A DNA stretch of 64,000 nucleotides. It comes from Elmis aenea. Its lineage: Eukaryota; Arthropoda; Insecta; Coleoptera; Elmidae. Location of the stretch: assembly GCA_947652605.1 (NCBI GenBank), contig OX393583.1, positions 11,387,222-11,451,221 on the forward strand, in the 5' to 3' direction. The first letter of the stretch is position 1, and the number at the start of each line of letters is the position of its first letter. The notes under the pieces are model-generated. The model ran no database searches, was not told the DNA's origin, and saw only the letters and a list, made by a program, of their open reading frames with translations. Position numbers and translations under genes: made by a program. This document shows, piece by piece, positions 21,672-33,816 of the stretch.

Positions 21672-22303
21672 CAGGTGGTCCAAATTCGATGGGACTACAA
21701 TGGGTATCTCGCTTAATAGTCAAGATAGAGAAACGGTTAAATTACTAAAAATGTGCAGTTTTTTTAAAACAAACTCAGAACAGTTATCAAAAATATTCTA
21801 TCATATCCGGTTTTTGAGTTATTAATGAAAAACTGTTTTTTTGTTATATTCATATTGTGTCATATCTCCCTTATTGTTTTAAATATCGAAAAAGTTTATA
21901 AAGATTATTTTTAGATATTTTTATGTAGATTTTGATAGTAGGTACTAAAAAAAAATTTTACGCTCGCCGTTAAAAAAGTATGACACAAACTCACCTTTTT
22001 TTAAATGGAAGCTATAGTTGGCTATGACCTATTTAAATTCCTTATTTTTGCCCTTTCCAAATATATTAGGGTTGATGTATTTATTTTCAATAATACGCGT
22101 TACAAAGGTTTTTAAAAAAATTTAAAGATGAGAAACAAAAAGCAGGTTGTGAAAACAAAGGAAAATCGGAAAAGATAGAATATATTTGACAACAATTCTG
22201 AGTTTGTCCCAAAAAACTGCACATTTTTGGTACATTAACCGTTTCTCTATCTTGACTATTAAGCGAGATGCCCATGCAATCCCATCGAATTTGGACCACC
22301 CTG
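21672..22303. mobile_element. TA-flanked foldback element C, copy 1
   Basis: Ends CAGGTGGTCCAAATTCGATG and, inverted, TTTGGACCACCCTG; TA lies on both sides (21,670-21,671 and 22,304-22,305). At 632 bp it is almost entirely a palindrome. The overlapping ORFs on both strands within it are mirror translations with no coding meaning. Confidence 0.8.
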
Positions 22304-22520
22304 TACTGTACTGCTTGCCGCAGATCTGCAGTTTAAATGAACAATGCAGAAAAATCATAATGTTTTTATTTTTAGAACCATCAAAAACATAAACACAAAA
22401 ATCAAATACGGAAACAAAAAAATATTATCAGGTACCAGAAAAAAAATCACATTCCTATTTAAAAGAAAAAATCCTATCTCAGGTAAAAAAAATCACAGTA
22501 AAATTCTGCATCATACAGTA

Positions 22521-23146
22521 CAGGTGGTCCAAATTCGATGGGACTACAATGGGTATCTCGCTTAATAGTCAAGATAGAGAAACGCTTAAATTACCAAAAA
22601 TGTGCAGTTTTTTTAGAACAAACTCAGAACAGTTTTCAAAAATATTCTATCATTTCCGGTTTTTGAATTATTAATGAAAAACTGTTTTTTTGTTATATTT
22701 ATAATGTGTCATATCTCCTTTATTGTTTTAAATATCGAAAAAGTTTATGAAGATAATTTTTAGATATTTTTATGTAGATTTTGATACTTGAAAAAAAGTT
22801 ACCCTCGCCGTTAAAAAGTTGTGACACAAACTCACCTTTTTTTAAATGGAAGCTATAGTTGGCTATGACCTATTTAAATTCCTTATTTTTTGCCTTTCCA
22901 AATATATTAGGGTTGATGTATATATTTTCAATAATACGCAAGTTACAAAGGTTTTTAAAAATTTTTAAAGATGAGAAACATAAGGCAGTTTGTGAAAACA
23001 AAGGAAAATCGGAAAAGATAGAATATATTTGACAACAATTCTGAGTTTGTCCCAAAAAACTGCACATTTTTGGTACATTAACCGTTTCTCTATCTTGACT
23101 ATTAAGCGAGATGCCCATGTAATCCCATCGAATTTGGACCACCCTG
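22521..23146. mobile_element. TA-flanked foldback element C, copy 2
   Basis: Second copy produced by the tandem duplication: same CAGGTGGTCC end and inverted CCACCCTG end, TA flanks at 22,519-22,520 and 23,147-23,148. 626 bp. Confidence 0.8.
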
Positions 23147-24195
23147 TACAGTACATCGGCATGCAGTGCACTGTAATCAGATGCAAGCAGGGTTGCAAGT
23201 TTTGGCGATTTGGAACCAAACTGGCTATCATTTTTGTTTAATTTAACATGTTTCTTTTTTTTAAATTGGCATCAATGGCTATTACACAATACCCACTATG
23301 AAAATAGGTTTTAGAAGATATTACAATTTGCCTACAATTATTATTTTATAATTCTCATATTAACAGACAATAAAAATTTAATTTTGGTTTTTGAGGATGA
23401 CGAACCCAACGATTCTGAGGCCCCCTTTTTCCGAGGCCCGAGGCGCGCGCCTCATGCGCCTGTGCCGTAATCCGCCACTGAGTGCTTAAAAAAAGTGTTA
23501 ACAAGTGTTTTAAAAAAAAGCAGAGTCAGTGTCTGTGTGAGTGCACAAGATAAGAGTGCCAAATGCTAGAACAGATAAGAGACGCCAATGGGCGACTCTT
23601 ACATTTTTAGTATACTAGGAATAGAACTAATTTACTTATTAGTCTAAGACTAGATGGTAATATTATTTAAATTTAAAAAAATAATAATAAATTACTACGT
23701 GACTGTGCAATATTGTTTGAGAACGTAATGTGCTGTACAGCTTAATAAGTTTGTCAATTATTCGTTTTATAAACGTATCTGTACACCAGACTTCTAATGA
23801 AATATATTTATATTTTAGATGGTCTTTTTCACGTCGTCAAAGAAGATTTATGATCGCTTAAGGTAATTAACAACCGGTGACAAATTTTGTTGTGGCCGGT
23901 AAAAATGAATGTGGAAGCGTGAAAGGTGCACTTAGTACATGTTGTAAATTAGTACCCATCTCTATCAGTACCTCAACGAAGTTTATAGAGTGGGCGTAAG
24001 GGTCTCGTCGATCGAAAACGTGCAGATGCCGTTGGGTTCAAGTTTTGCTTTGCTTTTTGCATTGACGAACATCTTAGATATTGCATTTTTTTCATGTCGT
24101 AAATCATTCACAATATTTATCTTTTGCGAATTTACACTTAAACTTTATTGTTGCAAGAAATTCGGTAGTGTTCAACTGTTTATTGCCTTCTATAC

Positions 24196-24340
24196 GGGGT
24201 GATTGATTGGGACCGGGCATTAAAAAGATATGAAGAATGAACAAGAGTGTTGATCTGATATTTTGGTTATGACCACAATGGCATAAAATCTGTACAGTGA
24301 AAATATTATCAAGATTGCGACACTTCCGGAAAAACCGGAT
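24196..24340 (+). repeat. Interspersed repeat end shared with 56,262-56,410
   Basis: Starts ACGGGGTGATTGATTGGGAC and matches 56,262-56,410 through GACCGGGCATTAAAAA, TTTTGGTTATGACCA and GCGACACTTCCGGA. Both sit next to a TATAC-type end, so they belong to the same CAGGGTG-ended repeat group, here as single arms. Confidence 0.75.
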
Positions 24341-25565
24341 TAAGTACTCAGAAGAAGTTTCTCAGAGCATTCGCCCACTTTAAAAGCCTACCAGTCGCAC
24401 CGCAACACCACCGAAGGGTCATAGAAGACAAGTTTTGCTACCTCACCATTTTTCCTTAAAAATTTGCCAATCTCCTCCAAGAAGTATCTTCTGGAGAGTC
24501 TCCGCTCCATGGGAATGCATGCTCTTGCTCTTTGGAAGGGAATAGTCCGTTGTCTTTTCAACGAATCGAGACACTTTACTACCAGAGTGCATACCTTCTA
24601 AAACTCATTTCTTATCTGTTAGTATATCTGCCTTGTTTGCATTCCAGCAGTTTGCACTGGCCTGCTTTCGGACCTTCCTTCGACCTCCCTTGCTTTGTTA
24701 ACTCTTCCGGTATCAGCGGCAGGGGGGAAAGGTCTTTTTCTAGGATGAAATTTATAAAAAAAAAATTTACGCTCAAACTTGTCACACGAGCATCTGGTTG
24801 GTGTTTCTATCATAGCTATAAAAAATAATTAAAAATTGAGCGTGATAATTTTTTTAAAAAATTGGTTAGAGGGCGTCTCCAAATAATTTTGCATATAGTA
24901 CCTCTATAAACAGGGTAAGGACAGGCGCTGGACAAGTTTCTATAGTATACGGTCGAGTTTCGCTTGCCACTAGGCTGCGACCTCCAGATTTTATATAGTT
25001 TGCATGGAGATCATAGGCAGTTGTACACATTTAATTTTTTTCTTGCGTGTTCAGAGTGTTTGGGTGTGATCCAAGATTTTAAAAAAGGTGATAGTTGTGT
25101 AAGTTATTACCATAAGTAAATTTTATAAGTTAAGTTAAATACAATAATTTTTTTTTTATTTTCTAGAAAATGTGCATTGTAATTATTTGTCTACATCAAT
25201 TTAATAGCAATGATTGGAATTAATAATGCAATAAATTAAATTGATGAATCTATACTTTTCAGTTGCTCATTGGACATTACAACATGAATTAAGTACACAA
25301 TTGTTTGCAACTTCATTATCATTATTAATTAAAGATTCTTCATATTTGTATCTACACATTCATCTATCCTAAAAACAAAGATGTGTGTGGCATAGAATTA
25401 GCTAAATTTTGGGATTTTAATATAAATTTAAAGACCAAAGCCGTTATTAAATAATTTTAAGTTAGGTATTAGGATTCTTCATTTGATAAATATTGAATTA
25501 AAACTACGTTTGCAAACGATAAAAAATATGTTTTAATTAACGTCTTGTTTTTTATTCCTTAAAAG
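24341..25565. other. Unassigned sequence
   Basis: The part at 24,370-24,760 is GC-richer than its flanks and has overlapping ORFs on both strands (24,532-24,828 plus and 24,619-24,813 minus), neither with a recognisable domain. The rest is AT-rich. It could hold a diverged element fragment, but I cannot support one. Confidence 0.3.
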
Positions 25566-25985
25566 CAGGGCTCGAAACCAAAACAAAATTTGGTTAACGG
25601 TTAACCGAAAATCGAATATTTTTATAACGGTTTTTGACCAAAAACCAGATTTTTCATAAAAAACAGGTTTACTGTAAAAAACCGATTTAGCTTTTAAACC
25701 GGGTTTTCACCGGTTTTTGACATTATTTAGAATGGGAATACAAATTATGAAAATATATTATCTATTTATAATTTTATAATATACCTCTTGTAAACTAATC
25801 GCATTTAATACAGATTATAAATTTTTTAAAGTAATTTTTATGCAAAAAAAATTTTAAGAAACCGGTTTTTAATTATTTTGGTTAAAGTTTCCGTTTTTTT
25901 TGCCAATTAAAATAACGGTTTTGGTTAAAAATCACTTGTACGGAAAAAAAACAAATGTTAACCGGTTTAAAAAACCGATTTACGT
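25566..25985. mobile_element. hAT-like terminal fragment rich in AACCGGTTT words
   Basis: Starts CAGGGCTCGAAACCAAAAC, a typical hAT-style CAGGG terminus. Repeated GGTTAACGGTTAACC, AAAACCGATTT and ACCGGTTT words then occur at both ends of the segment (25,590-25,720 and 25,860-25,980). No matching right terminus or 8-bp duplication was found, so it is probably truncated. Confidence 0.45.
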
Positions 25986-26119
25986 AGCAGTGATACAAAC
26001 TGTCCTATATTTGGTGTTGGCAAAGAATTCCCGAATAGTTTGTTACCGACGCATGAAGGCATAAAGGCATGATAAAATATTTTATTTACGTCTCGCAACC
26101 TTAGAAAACGATTCCAGGA

Positions 26120-26930
26120 TTTGGTAAGAGACACTAGTAAAATAGTTACTACTGACATAGAACAAATCTGGAGAAGAGCGTCCTTACCTACAGTAGAGCA
26201 TTGAACAATCTTAGCGAGAATAAAAACATATCACGACAAATACCGTGCAATCCTAAAGCGCTATCAATGTAGAAAGAATAGTGAGAACTACAGAAACAAA
26301 TTGGAGAAGTTCAAAGTGGACGCCAGGACTCGGTTTGACATTGCTACTTGCAAATGTAGTTCGTTCGAGACTAGTTTTTGTGACAAATCGCGGAAGATAC
26401 TCATTAAAGGAAGAGCATTCTTGTTAGACCAGCGAGGTCAGAGAAAATTGATGATAAGTTCCTTAGATAGAGAGGCTACAAGGAAAAAAGAAACCAATAT
26501 TTCCAAAAAATTGCAACGAAACTTTTATGAAGAAGCTTCCAAAACATCAAAGTCCCAAAGTTCCACGTCTCAAACTAAGGGTTCAAATTCTAAGCCCTTA
26601 AAAGCAAATGCTGATATGCAGGAAAAGCAATGAGGACTATCGCAGAAAAGTTGTGTTCGAAGAGCACATTGGTTTATTGAAAAAACCTGGCTCACAATAC
26701 ATTGACCATATTTCTATGAAATCTAGTGACGCAAAAACAATTGCCAATTGACTGTTCACATCATTTTCGAAGCCATCGCAAATTTGGACAAAGTCGAAAC
26801 TGATATATTACCTAAATTTTGTTTGATGCCTTGCCACACATAAACCACTGAAAGATGTGTCAAATTGGTGACGGACCAGAAATAAATTAGAATCTTGTCG
26901 TATCATACCAAGAAAGACTACAAAACCAAG
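26120..26930 (+). pseudogene. Broken copy of an uncharacterised multi-copy insect gene
   Basis: The plus strand reads IEQIWRRASLPTVEH, a stop, then ILARIKTYHDKYRAILKRYQ, and KFKVDARTRFDIATCKC with paired Cys. It continues FLLDQRGQRKLMI, ending at a stop at 26,633. Downstream in another frame are VFEEHIGLLKKPGSQYIDHI and, near 26,850, TTERCVKLVTD. The arrangement FDIA-CKC, FL-DQR--RKM and ER-VKLVT recalls a large, probably transposon-linked family in aphid and beetle genomes whose function is unknown to me. In-frame stops and frameshifts make it a pseudogene. Confidence 0.6.
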
Positions 26931-28106
26931 TAATTACCTTAATTTTGGGGTGATCTTCATTTTTTTTTTTAACTGTTTTTGTGTGATTTTACATTCTGTT
27001 CTATTTTCTTATTCTTTTAATTGTCCAAAAAAGTTATAAAAATTTTGTAACCTAATTTTGAATACTTTTATTGGGCATAATCTATAACCTACATTCAGCA
27101 AACTTTTTTCAAAATTCAGCAGGCTTGGGGCAGTACTTTCACTAATAATATCAAAATATTGTCTTCATGACTTCTGATTGTATTCCCCTAGAGCATCTTT
27201 TCCGCACCCCACCAGAAAAAAAAAAAAAAAAAATTCGATCCACCCTAATACGTACTGTTGTATCTAATTCAGCATGCCAATTGAGCGTTTACCTTTAAAT
27301 TTCGTTTAAAAATTGAATTATTAAAAGAAATTCTATTATATAATCCCATTGCCGCTATGAGAAATTTGGAGAGTTCGTGAAGCTTGGCTATACCCTGTTA
27401 TATAGAAGTACACTAATTTTGCATCAGGGCACCTGTACACCTAGAGCCGTCCCTGGTGCTACTAAAAGAAACAAATTTAACAAGTACAATATTACGAAAC
27501 TGGGAATTATTTGAACTCGTTTAGCAAACGGTTTTTCCCGGGAGTACATTTCCACAAGCTTGAAAAACCCGAAATTAACTTCTACATAATTTAAAAGAAA
27601 CCGCTGTAACGAATTGCATCCAACAGTCTCAACTAAGGCTTACAGTGGAATCTACTGTCCGATTTAACTAACAACGATGCAGAAGTCTACATCTCCCAAA
27701 TCGATAATCTCCTTAGCTTGCTCCATCATTATAAAGATGGCGCAGCATTAACAATAACGACTATAAAAATTAATATCATCCTATTAAGCAAAAGTATATA
27801 ACATTGTATTGATTAATTTTTATTAAAATTCTGTAACTCATCGTTAAATTTGAACTCATATCATAGTTTACATATTTTGATTAACTACTTTGAAACTTAA
27901 AAATGCGTTCAATACAAAAACTACCACTGTCGTCTCACTACTGTTATAATATGTAGTTAGGTATTTACCTTAAATTTACAGATTGGACGGAAAATATCAG
28001 TTATTACGAATAGTTTTATTTACTGTGTGATTTTTGTTAAAGTTTTTTGGCTTACAGAGAGCCGAAACGAAGACTTAGTATTTAACCAATAACTATAATA
28101 ATAATA
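26931..28106. other. Unassigned sequence with a poly(A) run
   Basis: A pure A run lies at about 27,212-27,232, consistent with an old retroposed tail. Otherwise AT-rich with no supportable gene. Confidence 0.35.
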
Positions 28107-28114
28107 CTTAAAAC

Positions 28115-29330
28115 CAGGGTGGATAAAAATCATGCTTTTTAAAAAAAATCAAAAAAATCGATTTATTTGATTTAAATCAGATTTTTTTGATTTAAATCAA
28201 ATGTACCATATTATCGAATTTAGTGACATATTCATATGCTATTTCTGTTTTGTGCTAATATATTTAATAACCAATATATATAATTCATTGGTGAATTTTT
28301 GTCAAAATGAAAAATGGAATATAATGATTAAGAATTTTGAAAAAATCAGTGCTAAATGGTGATGTTCAATTAATTATATACAGGGTGAGTCATTAGTGCG
28401 GGATCGATCGTGGCTAAACGGCTTGAGATATGAAGTTGATTCAAATGCTATTTCATACAGTATACAGTTTTTTCTAAACAACACAATAAAAATATTTTCA
28501 AATATACAGGGAGAGTCACCTTTCTGGAACTAACAGCAACTTTTATATTTCAAGTACAACACCCAATTTTTTATTTAATATTTTTGACCGCCTTAATTTT
28601 AGCTTTGCATCAATATAAAATACTATAGGTTTTTATACGGCGTTGTAAAAAAAAAAAAATTCTAAATTATTCAAGGTATTAAGTCTTTATTTAAAAAATT
28701 CTCCTGAAGTTATTTTGAAGTACAGAGTTGTAATTTGGTATGGACATGCAGAAAAAAATTCTCTGTTCGCTCCATATGAAAAAATTTGAATCACACATAC
28801 AGGGGTGTTTATAAATAGGTGGCAACTTCCATGATTTTCAAAAGCTCGTAACTCTATTTTTTCAAATGCAAACCCCTGTATTTTTTTATGTCATCGAATT
28901 CGTCTTTATAAAAGAGCTTCATATTTTGTTAAGTATGTCCTATACCCAAAATTCATACTTTTCGAGATATTCGACATTTTTCTTCAAATCGTTATTGAAG
29001 CAATAATGGAAATTGAAAAAATTGACTCTTCACCGCTAACGTCAAAAACTTGTCATTTATTTTTTGAATTATTGAATTTTTACAATGAATATTACTTTAC
29101 AAGAGCAAATTGATATGGTTTATTCACCATTTCGTGTATTTAATTACTAATAGTAATACAATTTTGTTTTATTATAAATATTATATTGTACTCATATAAT
29201 CTGTGATTTAAATTGATAATTTTTTTTTTAAATCACGTGATTTAAATCAATGATTTTTTAAAAAAATCACTTGATTTAAATCATGATTTAAATCGTGATT
29301 TAAATCAATTGATTTAAATCTGCTCAACCC
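28115..29330 (-). mobile_element. Non-autonomous hAT element, copy 3 (inverted)
   Basis: Reads CAGGGTGGATAAAAATCATG at left and TTTAAATCTGCTCAACCC at right, the reverse of copies 1, 2 and 4, with the same captured foldback-arm core. The right terminus has lost the expected CCCTG. The flanks CTTAAAAC (28,107-28,114) and TTCAAAAC (29,331-29,338) match at six of eight positions, so the duplication has decayed. This looks like the oldest of the four copies. Confidence 0.85.
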
Positions 29331-29339
29331 TTCAAAACT

Positions 29340-30193
29340 AACTTAAAATCTCCTAAAACCCATCCTTCATATTTTATTTATGGAAAAGTATGAAGGGGGC
29401 AATTCACAAACCTTTGGCTACATCTGAATAGGTTCTTTACTAATATTGTGATTCTTTATTCGTTAAGCGCAAATTTTTTTAAAGTTATTTTCCTATAACT
29501 ATGGGAAAGCACTGCAATAAGAGACAGCGGTATTAGAGGCAACGCCTGTGTACCAAAAACTGTGACGTGCCGAAAAAGTAAGTAAGGTGGAGTAAAGTAT
29601 TTAGTTTGTTTTTAGTGCGCGCAATATAAAGGTAAGAAATCAGCTTTATTTTTTTTGATAAATACGATTTAAATAACCAGTTGCATTTGATGGGCCTGCG
29701 AACATCGTCTTCTATTACCACGTAATGTTAAAAAGTAGTGTCATTTTTTGTTTTAATGAAGAAACCGTATTTTTAAATCAGACATTTTGAGTTAAAAAAA
29801 AATTCAAGGTAAAACATTTCTAAAACTTTTTTAAAATTCAGCAAATAAGGGCGCTTTACTCTTCCAAATATTTCTAAAACCGTAAAAGTCTAGTGTTATA
29901 TTTTTATTGAACTTTTTTTGACATAAAATTAGTTTTAGACTATGCACCAACTTTTCTCAAGAATAAAATTTTCCGAGAAACCAATAATAAAACACTTTTC
30001 CATTTGTTGCAGACTTTTTGGATGTTACAGTTACTTCAAAGATAAAAATTGAAATTTTAACGTCATATTTCACCTTTGGTCGTATTTTTGAATTCTAAGC
30101 AATCTTTCCCGATGAAGTTTTTTTTGAGCCTCTTAAAATAAGGCCACTTTACTCTTGTGAATATTTCTGAAATCGCTAAAACCTGCGGTATCA
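29340..30193. other. Unassigned sequence sharing short repeat blocks
   Basis: Contains GAGAAACCAATAATAAAAC and CTTTTCCATTTGTTGCAGAC blocks (about 29,965-30,020) that recur at about 31,475-31,550 and 62,170-62,230 ahead of GAATGACGCTGTAT. So this is an interspersed repeat. No gene is supported; the minus ORF at 29,533-29,721 has no recognised domain. Confidence 0.4.
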
Positions 30194-30195
30194 TA

Positions 30196-31410
30196 CAGGG
30201 TGTTTAATTTTTCCATGGGCCACTATTGCTATCTCCGTAAATAATGAAAATACAAGGTCGGTTAAATGGGACAAAAGTTAGCTATTTAGGAGTGTATTTT
30301 AAACAAGATCTTGTTTTGTTTAAAAATTCCATGGCTTACGTGATAGAAAGAAAAAAACAAAATCGATCAAAATTTTTAAACTTAAATATCTCAGCTATTG
30401 TTGCGAATATACAAAAACGCCAAAGGAAAATTGTTTTGCAGATCTTGTTTGCTATAAGTGGCGATAGTGAGATTTTTATTTATACATTACCGTGCGAGAT
30501 ATTTGACACAACAACTTTTTTTTTTTAAATGGCAATCGTAGTAGGTGATAAATTTGATTTAAAGATTTTTTTTTTCTCTTTACAATGATATAATATTTTA
30601 TATGTCCATTTTCAAAAATAAGCGAAATAACCTTAAAAAAAAGTAAAATCTTAAGATAAAAATCTAAGTTGCCGTGGAAAAAAAAACGATAACCGACTTC
30701 AATTGTTTTATGGCGACCCTTGTTTTTCTATTATGTCACTCTTTTAACAGTGATATTAAAACAAATGTCAAGCGAAATAAAAATAATCATAATATGAATA
30801 TTTTATACCTCTTACTAAGACATTAGCAAAAAAGGATTTAAAATATTTACATATGTCGATTTACATTATTTCCAGTTCACACAATTATTATAATAGACAA
30901 GCAAGGGGCGCAATAAAACAAATGAAGTCGGTTATTGTTTTTTTTTCCCGGGCAACCTTGATTTTTATCTTAAGATTTTGCGTTTTTTTAAAGGTTATTT
31001 TGCTTATTTCTGCATATAAAATATTACATCATTGTAAAGAAGAAAATAATAAACATACTACGACTGCCATTAAAAAAAAAAGTTGTTTTGTCAAATATCT
31101 GGCACGGTAAGGTATAAATAAAAATCTCACTACCGCCATCTTAGAGCAAACAAGATCTGCAAAACATTTGTCCTGTTCTCCTGTTGCATTTTTGTGTATT
31201 CTCAACAATAGCGGAGATATTTAAGTTTAAAAATTTTGATCGATTTCGGTTTTTTCGTTATATCACGCAAGCCATGGAATTTTTAAACAAAACAAGATCT
31301 TGGTTAAATTACACTCCAAAATAGCCAACTTTTGTCCTATTTAACCAACCTTGTATTTTCATTATTTACGGAGATGGCAACAGTGTCCCATGGAAAAGTG
31401 AAACACCCTG
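30196..31410. mobile_element. TA-flanked foldback element E
   Basis: Left end CAGGGTGTTTAATTTTTCCA and right end TGGAAAAGTGAAACACCCTG; TA on both sides (30,194-30,195 and 31,411-31,412). The long arms include AATGAAAATACAAGGTCGGT near 30,241 and its inverse near 31,350. ORFs at 30,244-30,528 and 30,853-31,110 are palindrome by-products. A partial copy lies at about 346-842. Confidence 0.8.
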
Positions 31411-31639
31411 TATACAGTTTTTGAAAAATTTTTCCGTCTTAAATTAGTTTCAGGTGATCCACCAACTTTTATCAGGGATAAGAGTTTCTGAGATATTTTT
31501 AGTAAAAAACTTTTTTATTTGTTAATCCTTTTTGAATGACGCTGTATGGAAAATTTAATGTAGGGTGAATAATAAATAAATGTAAAATGGGAAAATAGTC
31601 AAGTTTCTTAAAAAAAAATTTAAAAAAATGTTGTGTTGT

Positions 31640-31712
31640 TTTTAATTTCTTAAATTTAAATCAATGATTTTTGATTTTTTAAATGAAAATCTAATTTTGC
31701 TCAACCCTGGTT
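31640..31712 (+). repeat. Terminal scrap of the GATTTAAATC hAT family
   Basis: ATTTAAATCAATGATTTTT and TTTTGCTCAACCCTGG match the TGAGCAG-side terminus of hAT copies 1-4 in inverse orientation. Only about 70 bp remain, and the degraded start suggests an old truncated copy. Confidence 0.55.
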
Positions 31713-32582
31713 TTTTGGCTTTATGCTTTGTAGGGTAATATTTAAATGTGTGATTATGCAAAGACTTAAAATAAAAGACTGTAATCGTAAAAATTGTTTA
31801 ACGAATAAGGAAGGCAGATTGTTTGGCATGTAAAGTGTTTTTGTATTTTTGTTAGCTTTGTTTTAGAATCATTAAAGATTTCTTGCGTCTTAAAAGTTGG
31901 TATTGTTAGTCCCGATACATTAATCTGGGGCAAACACTGCACTAAATTAGTCTAAGGTCAAAAAAAGCACATTCATTTGAATACATATTCCTTCCCCCTG
32001 CCCCTAGATCGCTTTTTTCTTTACAAATATTATTCGTTTCCATTAATCTTCAATGACAGGCTAATATTGTTTTTACTTCAAATAATATTCAGTTTTTTAT
32101 TGAGCTGTGGTCTAAACTTTAAGAATAAAGTATAACAGTTCTCAGAGATTTTTCATTGCCAGATATTGTGACGTGCGCTTATGCAACGTCGTTATTTATT
32201 TAAGAGTTTTGTTGCTCTTGAATGAAATTGGTTAACCCTCTTAACTTCAAAACTCTGGCGGCGATGTGGCTCGTGTGTGCAATTGAATATTGGTGTATGG
32301 GTGAAATTATATGAATTTTTTTGTGCAATTGAATGTTGGTGCATGTGCGATTATTCTGTTTGCTATGTGTGTATTTGTTAACTCCAACTAGGTCCGTCGA
32401 ATAGCGAAAGCTCGCACGTCAGACCTTTTTGTTGAAGTTGGTAGGAAGACTTTATGTGGTCGATCGATGAGCGATATTTCGCCAGCCTTCTTCTAAAGCC
32501 CATAAAAACATTTGAGCCCTGTGCTATTCCAGCGAAAACGCCCAATTTTTAAATTTTTTTTTCAATAACTTGAAACTTCAAC
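31713..32582. other. Unassigned sequence
   Basis: No gene or bounded repeat recognised. The part at 32,160-32,520 is somewhat GC-richer with TGTGCAATTGAAT repeated twice (near 32,277 and 32,323). Confidence 0.3.
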
Positions 32583-32855
32583 TACCCCAGTAGCACAAAA
32601 TATTGGGCCAACATTGGCTAAAAATTGACATACAATACTGGGAAAATATAGAGATGTCAAATTTTTTTTATTATATTTTGAAATATTTTAAATTTATATT
32701 AGTCCTATAACATTTTTTATAAAGGATCTATATTATTAAATAATATTGGATTAATATACCGTATCGATATTGGTGAAATGTGTACTATACACAATTAAAA
32801 ATATATTCAACCAATATTATTCACCCTGATTGATACAATGTTATATATGCATAAT

Positions 32856-33273
32856 GGGTAGTTCACACGGTGACTTTTAAAATCGCGACTTTAAAAGTCA
32901 CCGTGTGAACTACCCAAATTAAAAGTCGCGACTTTAAAATAAAAATGGCCGCTCTTGTAATTGCAGCATCGAGTATTGTAGAGCAACTAATTATTTTGAA
33001 GTTGCTATTTGTTGATAATGTTCTAAAATCGTTGGAACATCTATTGGGGACTTGATAAATTGGAAATCGATGACAAACAAATGTATATTAGGTTAGGTTA
33101 ACCTAACTTATTTGTCTGTTATGTCAAAATATAAAAATATGGTAGGCTTACGTCAATTGTCGAACTGTCAAATCGAAGTCGCGACTTTAACGCGACTTTA
33201 AAAAGTCGCGACTTTTTAGTTCACACGGTGACTTTTAAAATCGCGACTTTAAAAGTCACCGTGTGAACTACCC
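32856..33273. mobile_element. Hairpin MITE with a self-complementary palindrome at each end
   Basis: Starts GGGTAGTTCACACGGTGAC and ends GTCACCGTGTGAACTACCC. Each terminus is a complete hairpin: GTGACTTTTAAAATCGCGAC runs straight into GACTTTAAAAGTCAC, both at 32,862-32,917 and at 33,215-33,273. TCGCGACTTT words recur inside. The element is flanked by TAA on the left and TTA on the right. No coding sequence. Confidence 0.8.
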
Positions 33274-33471
33274 ATTAATCTCCTTCATATGTTTTTATGG
33301 TTTAGAAATGTTAATATGCAATAATAGTCCAATAAGGCTGTATAAATGGTTTGTTCAAACTAAAAATATAAAAAAATTACAGAAAACCAAGCATAATTTT
33401 CTTACAAGTCTGTATTTGGCCGACAATTTCATGCCATAGCTGTAATACTTCCAGACTAATCTGAAATTTTT

Positions 33472-33723
33472 TCAACAACAACTAGGAGCATGGTAATATC
33501 TTCCTTCCACTTGATAAGTGTTTTTCACTATTGATATCCGACTAAACCACATATCGATGTCCGACTCAGGACTTCCATCGAAATTTGATATAAAAGCCGC
33601 CATTTTTTTAAATTTCATTCTAGCATTCTCACTAACTATCATAGCTTTTACTGCATTGGCTATTATATCATCAACCGACATGCTAATGCTTTCGTGTTCA
33701 CTCATTTTTAAAACTGAAGACAC
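33472..33723 (-). pseudogene. gag-like ORF fragment
   Basis: On the minus strand a likely start gives MSEHESISMSVDDIIANAVK, then KKMAAFISNFDGSPESDIDM and WFSRISIVKNTYQVE, then a frame change. An F-G-S-P--D---WF-R pattern is reminiscent of the N-terminal part of retrotransposon gag proteins. The homologous start survives in the truncated copy (about 18,483-18,512). Only about 75 codons remain before the frame is lost. Gag homology is suggested only by pattern. Confidence 0.4.
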
Positions 33724-33816
33724 GTGGTAAAACTTAACCTCAAAAATGTGTTTTACGTTTACAGTGCGAATGTTTAAATATACTATAAAATAATCTGTTA
33801 ATCCAACACTATAAAC

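Larger units (their letters stand above)
21486..23160 (+). repeat. Tandem duplication of about 850 bp inside the hAT element
   Basis: Unit 1 is about 21,486-22,335 and unit 2 about 22,336-23,160. Both start ATGAACAATGCAGAAAAATC, continue through AACATAAACACAAAAATC, and include an entire foldback element with its TA flanks. The boundaries lie outside the foldback, so the foldback inserted first and was then duplicated. The units differ by scattered substitutions and small indels. Confidence 0.85.
21410..23480. mobile_element. hAT element with internal duplication
   Basis: Terminal repeats are CAGTGGCGGAT and ATCCGCCACTG. The 8-bp duplication AGTGCTTA is perfect at 21,402-21,409 and 23,481-23,488. 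Subterminal GGGGCCCC- and GAGGCCCCC-type GC-rich sequence matches the common CAGTGGCGGA class of insect hAT elements. No transposase is encoded. The interior is mostly a tandem duplication, each copy carrying a foldback element. Confidence 0.9.

Noticed and set aside
22087..23231. Paired ORFs with near-identical proteins in two places
   Set aside because: They arise from the tandem duplication and the foldback arms inside the hAT element at 21,410-23,480.
32856..33273. PIF/Harbinger 3-bp duplication for the double-hairpin MITE
   Set aside because: The flanks read TAA on the left and TTA on the right, which is an inverted pair and not a direct duplication, so the superfamily was not assigned.
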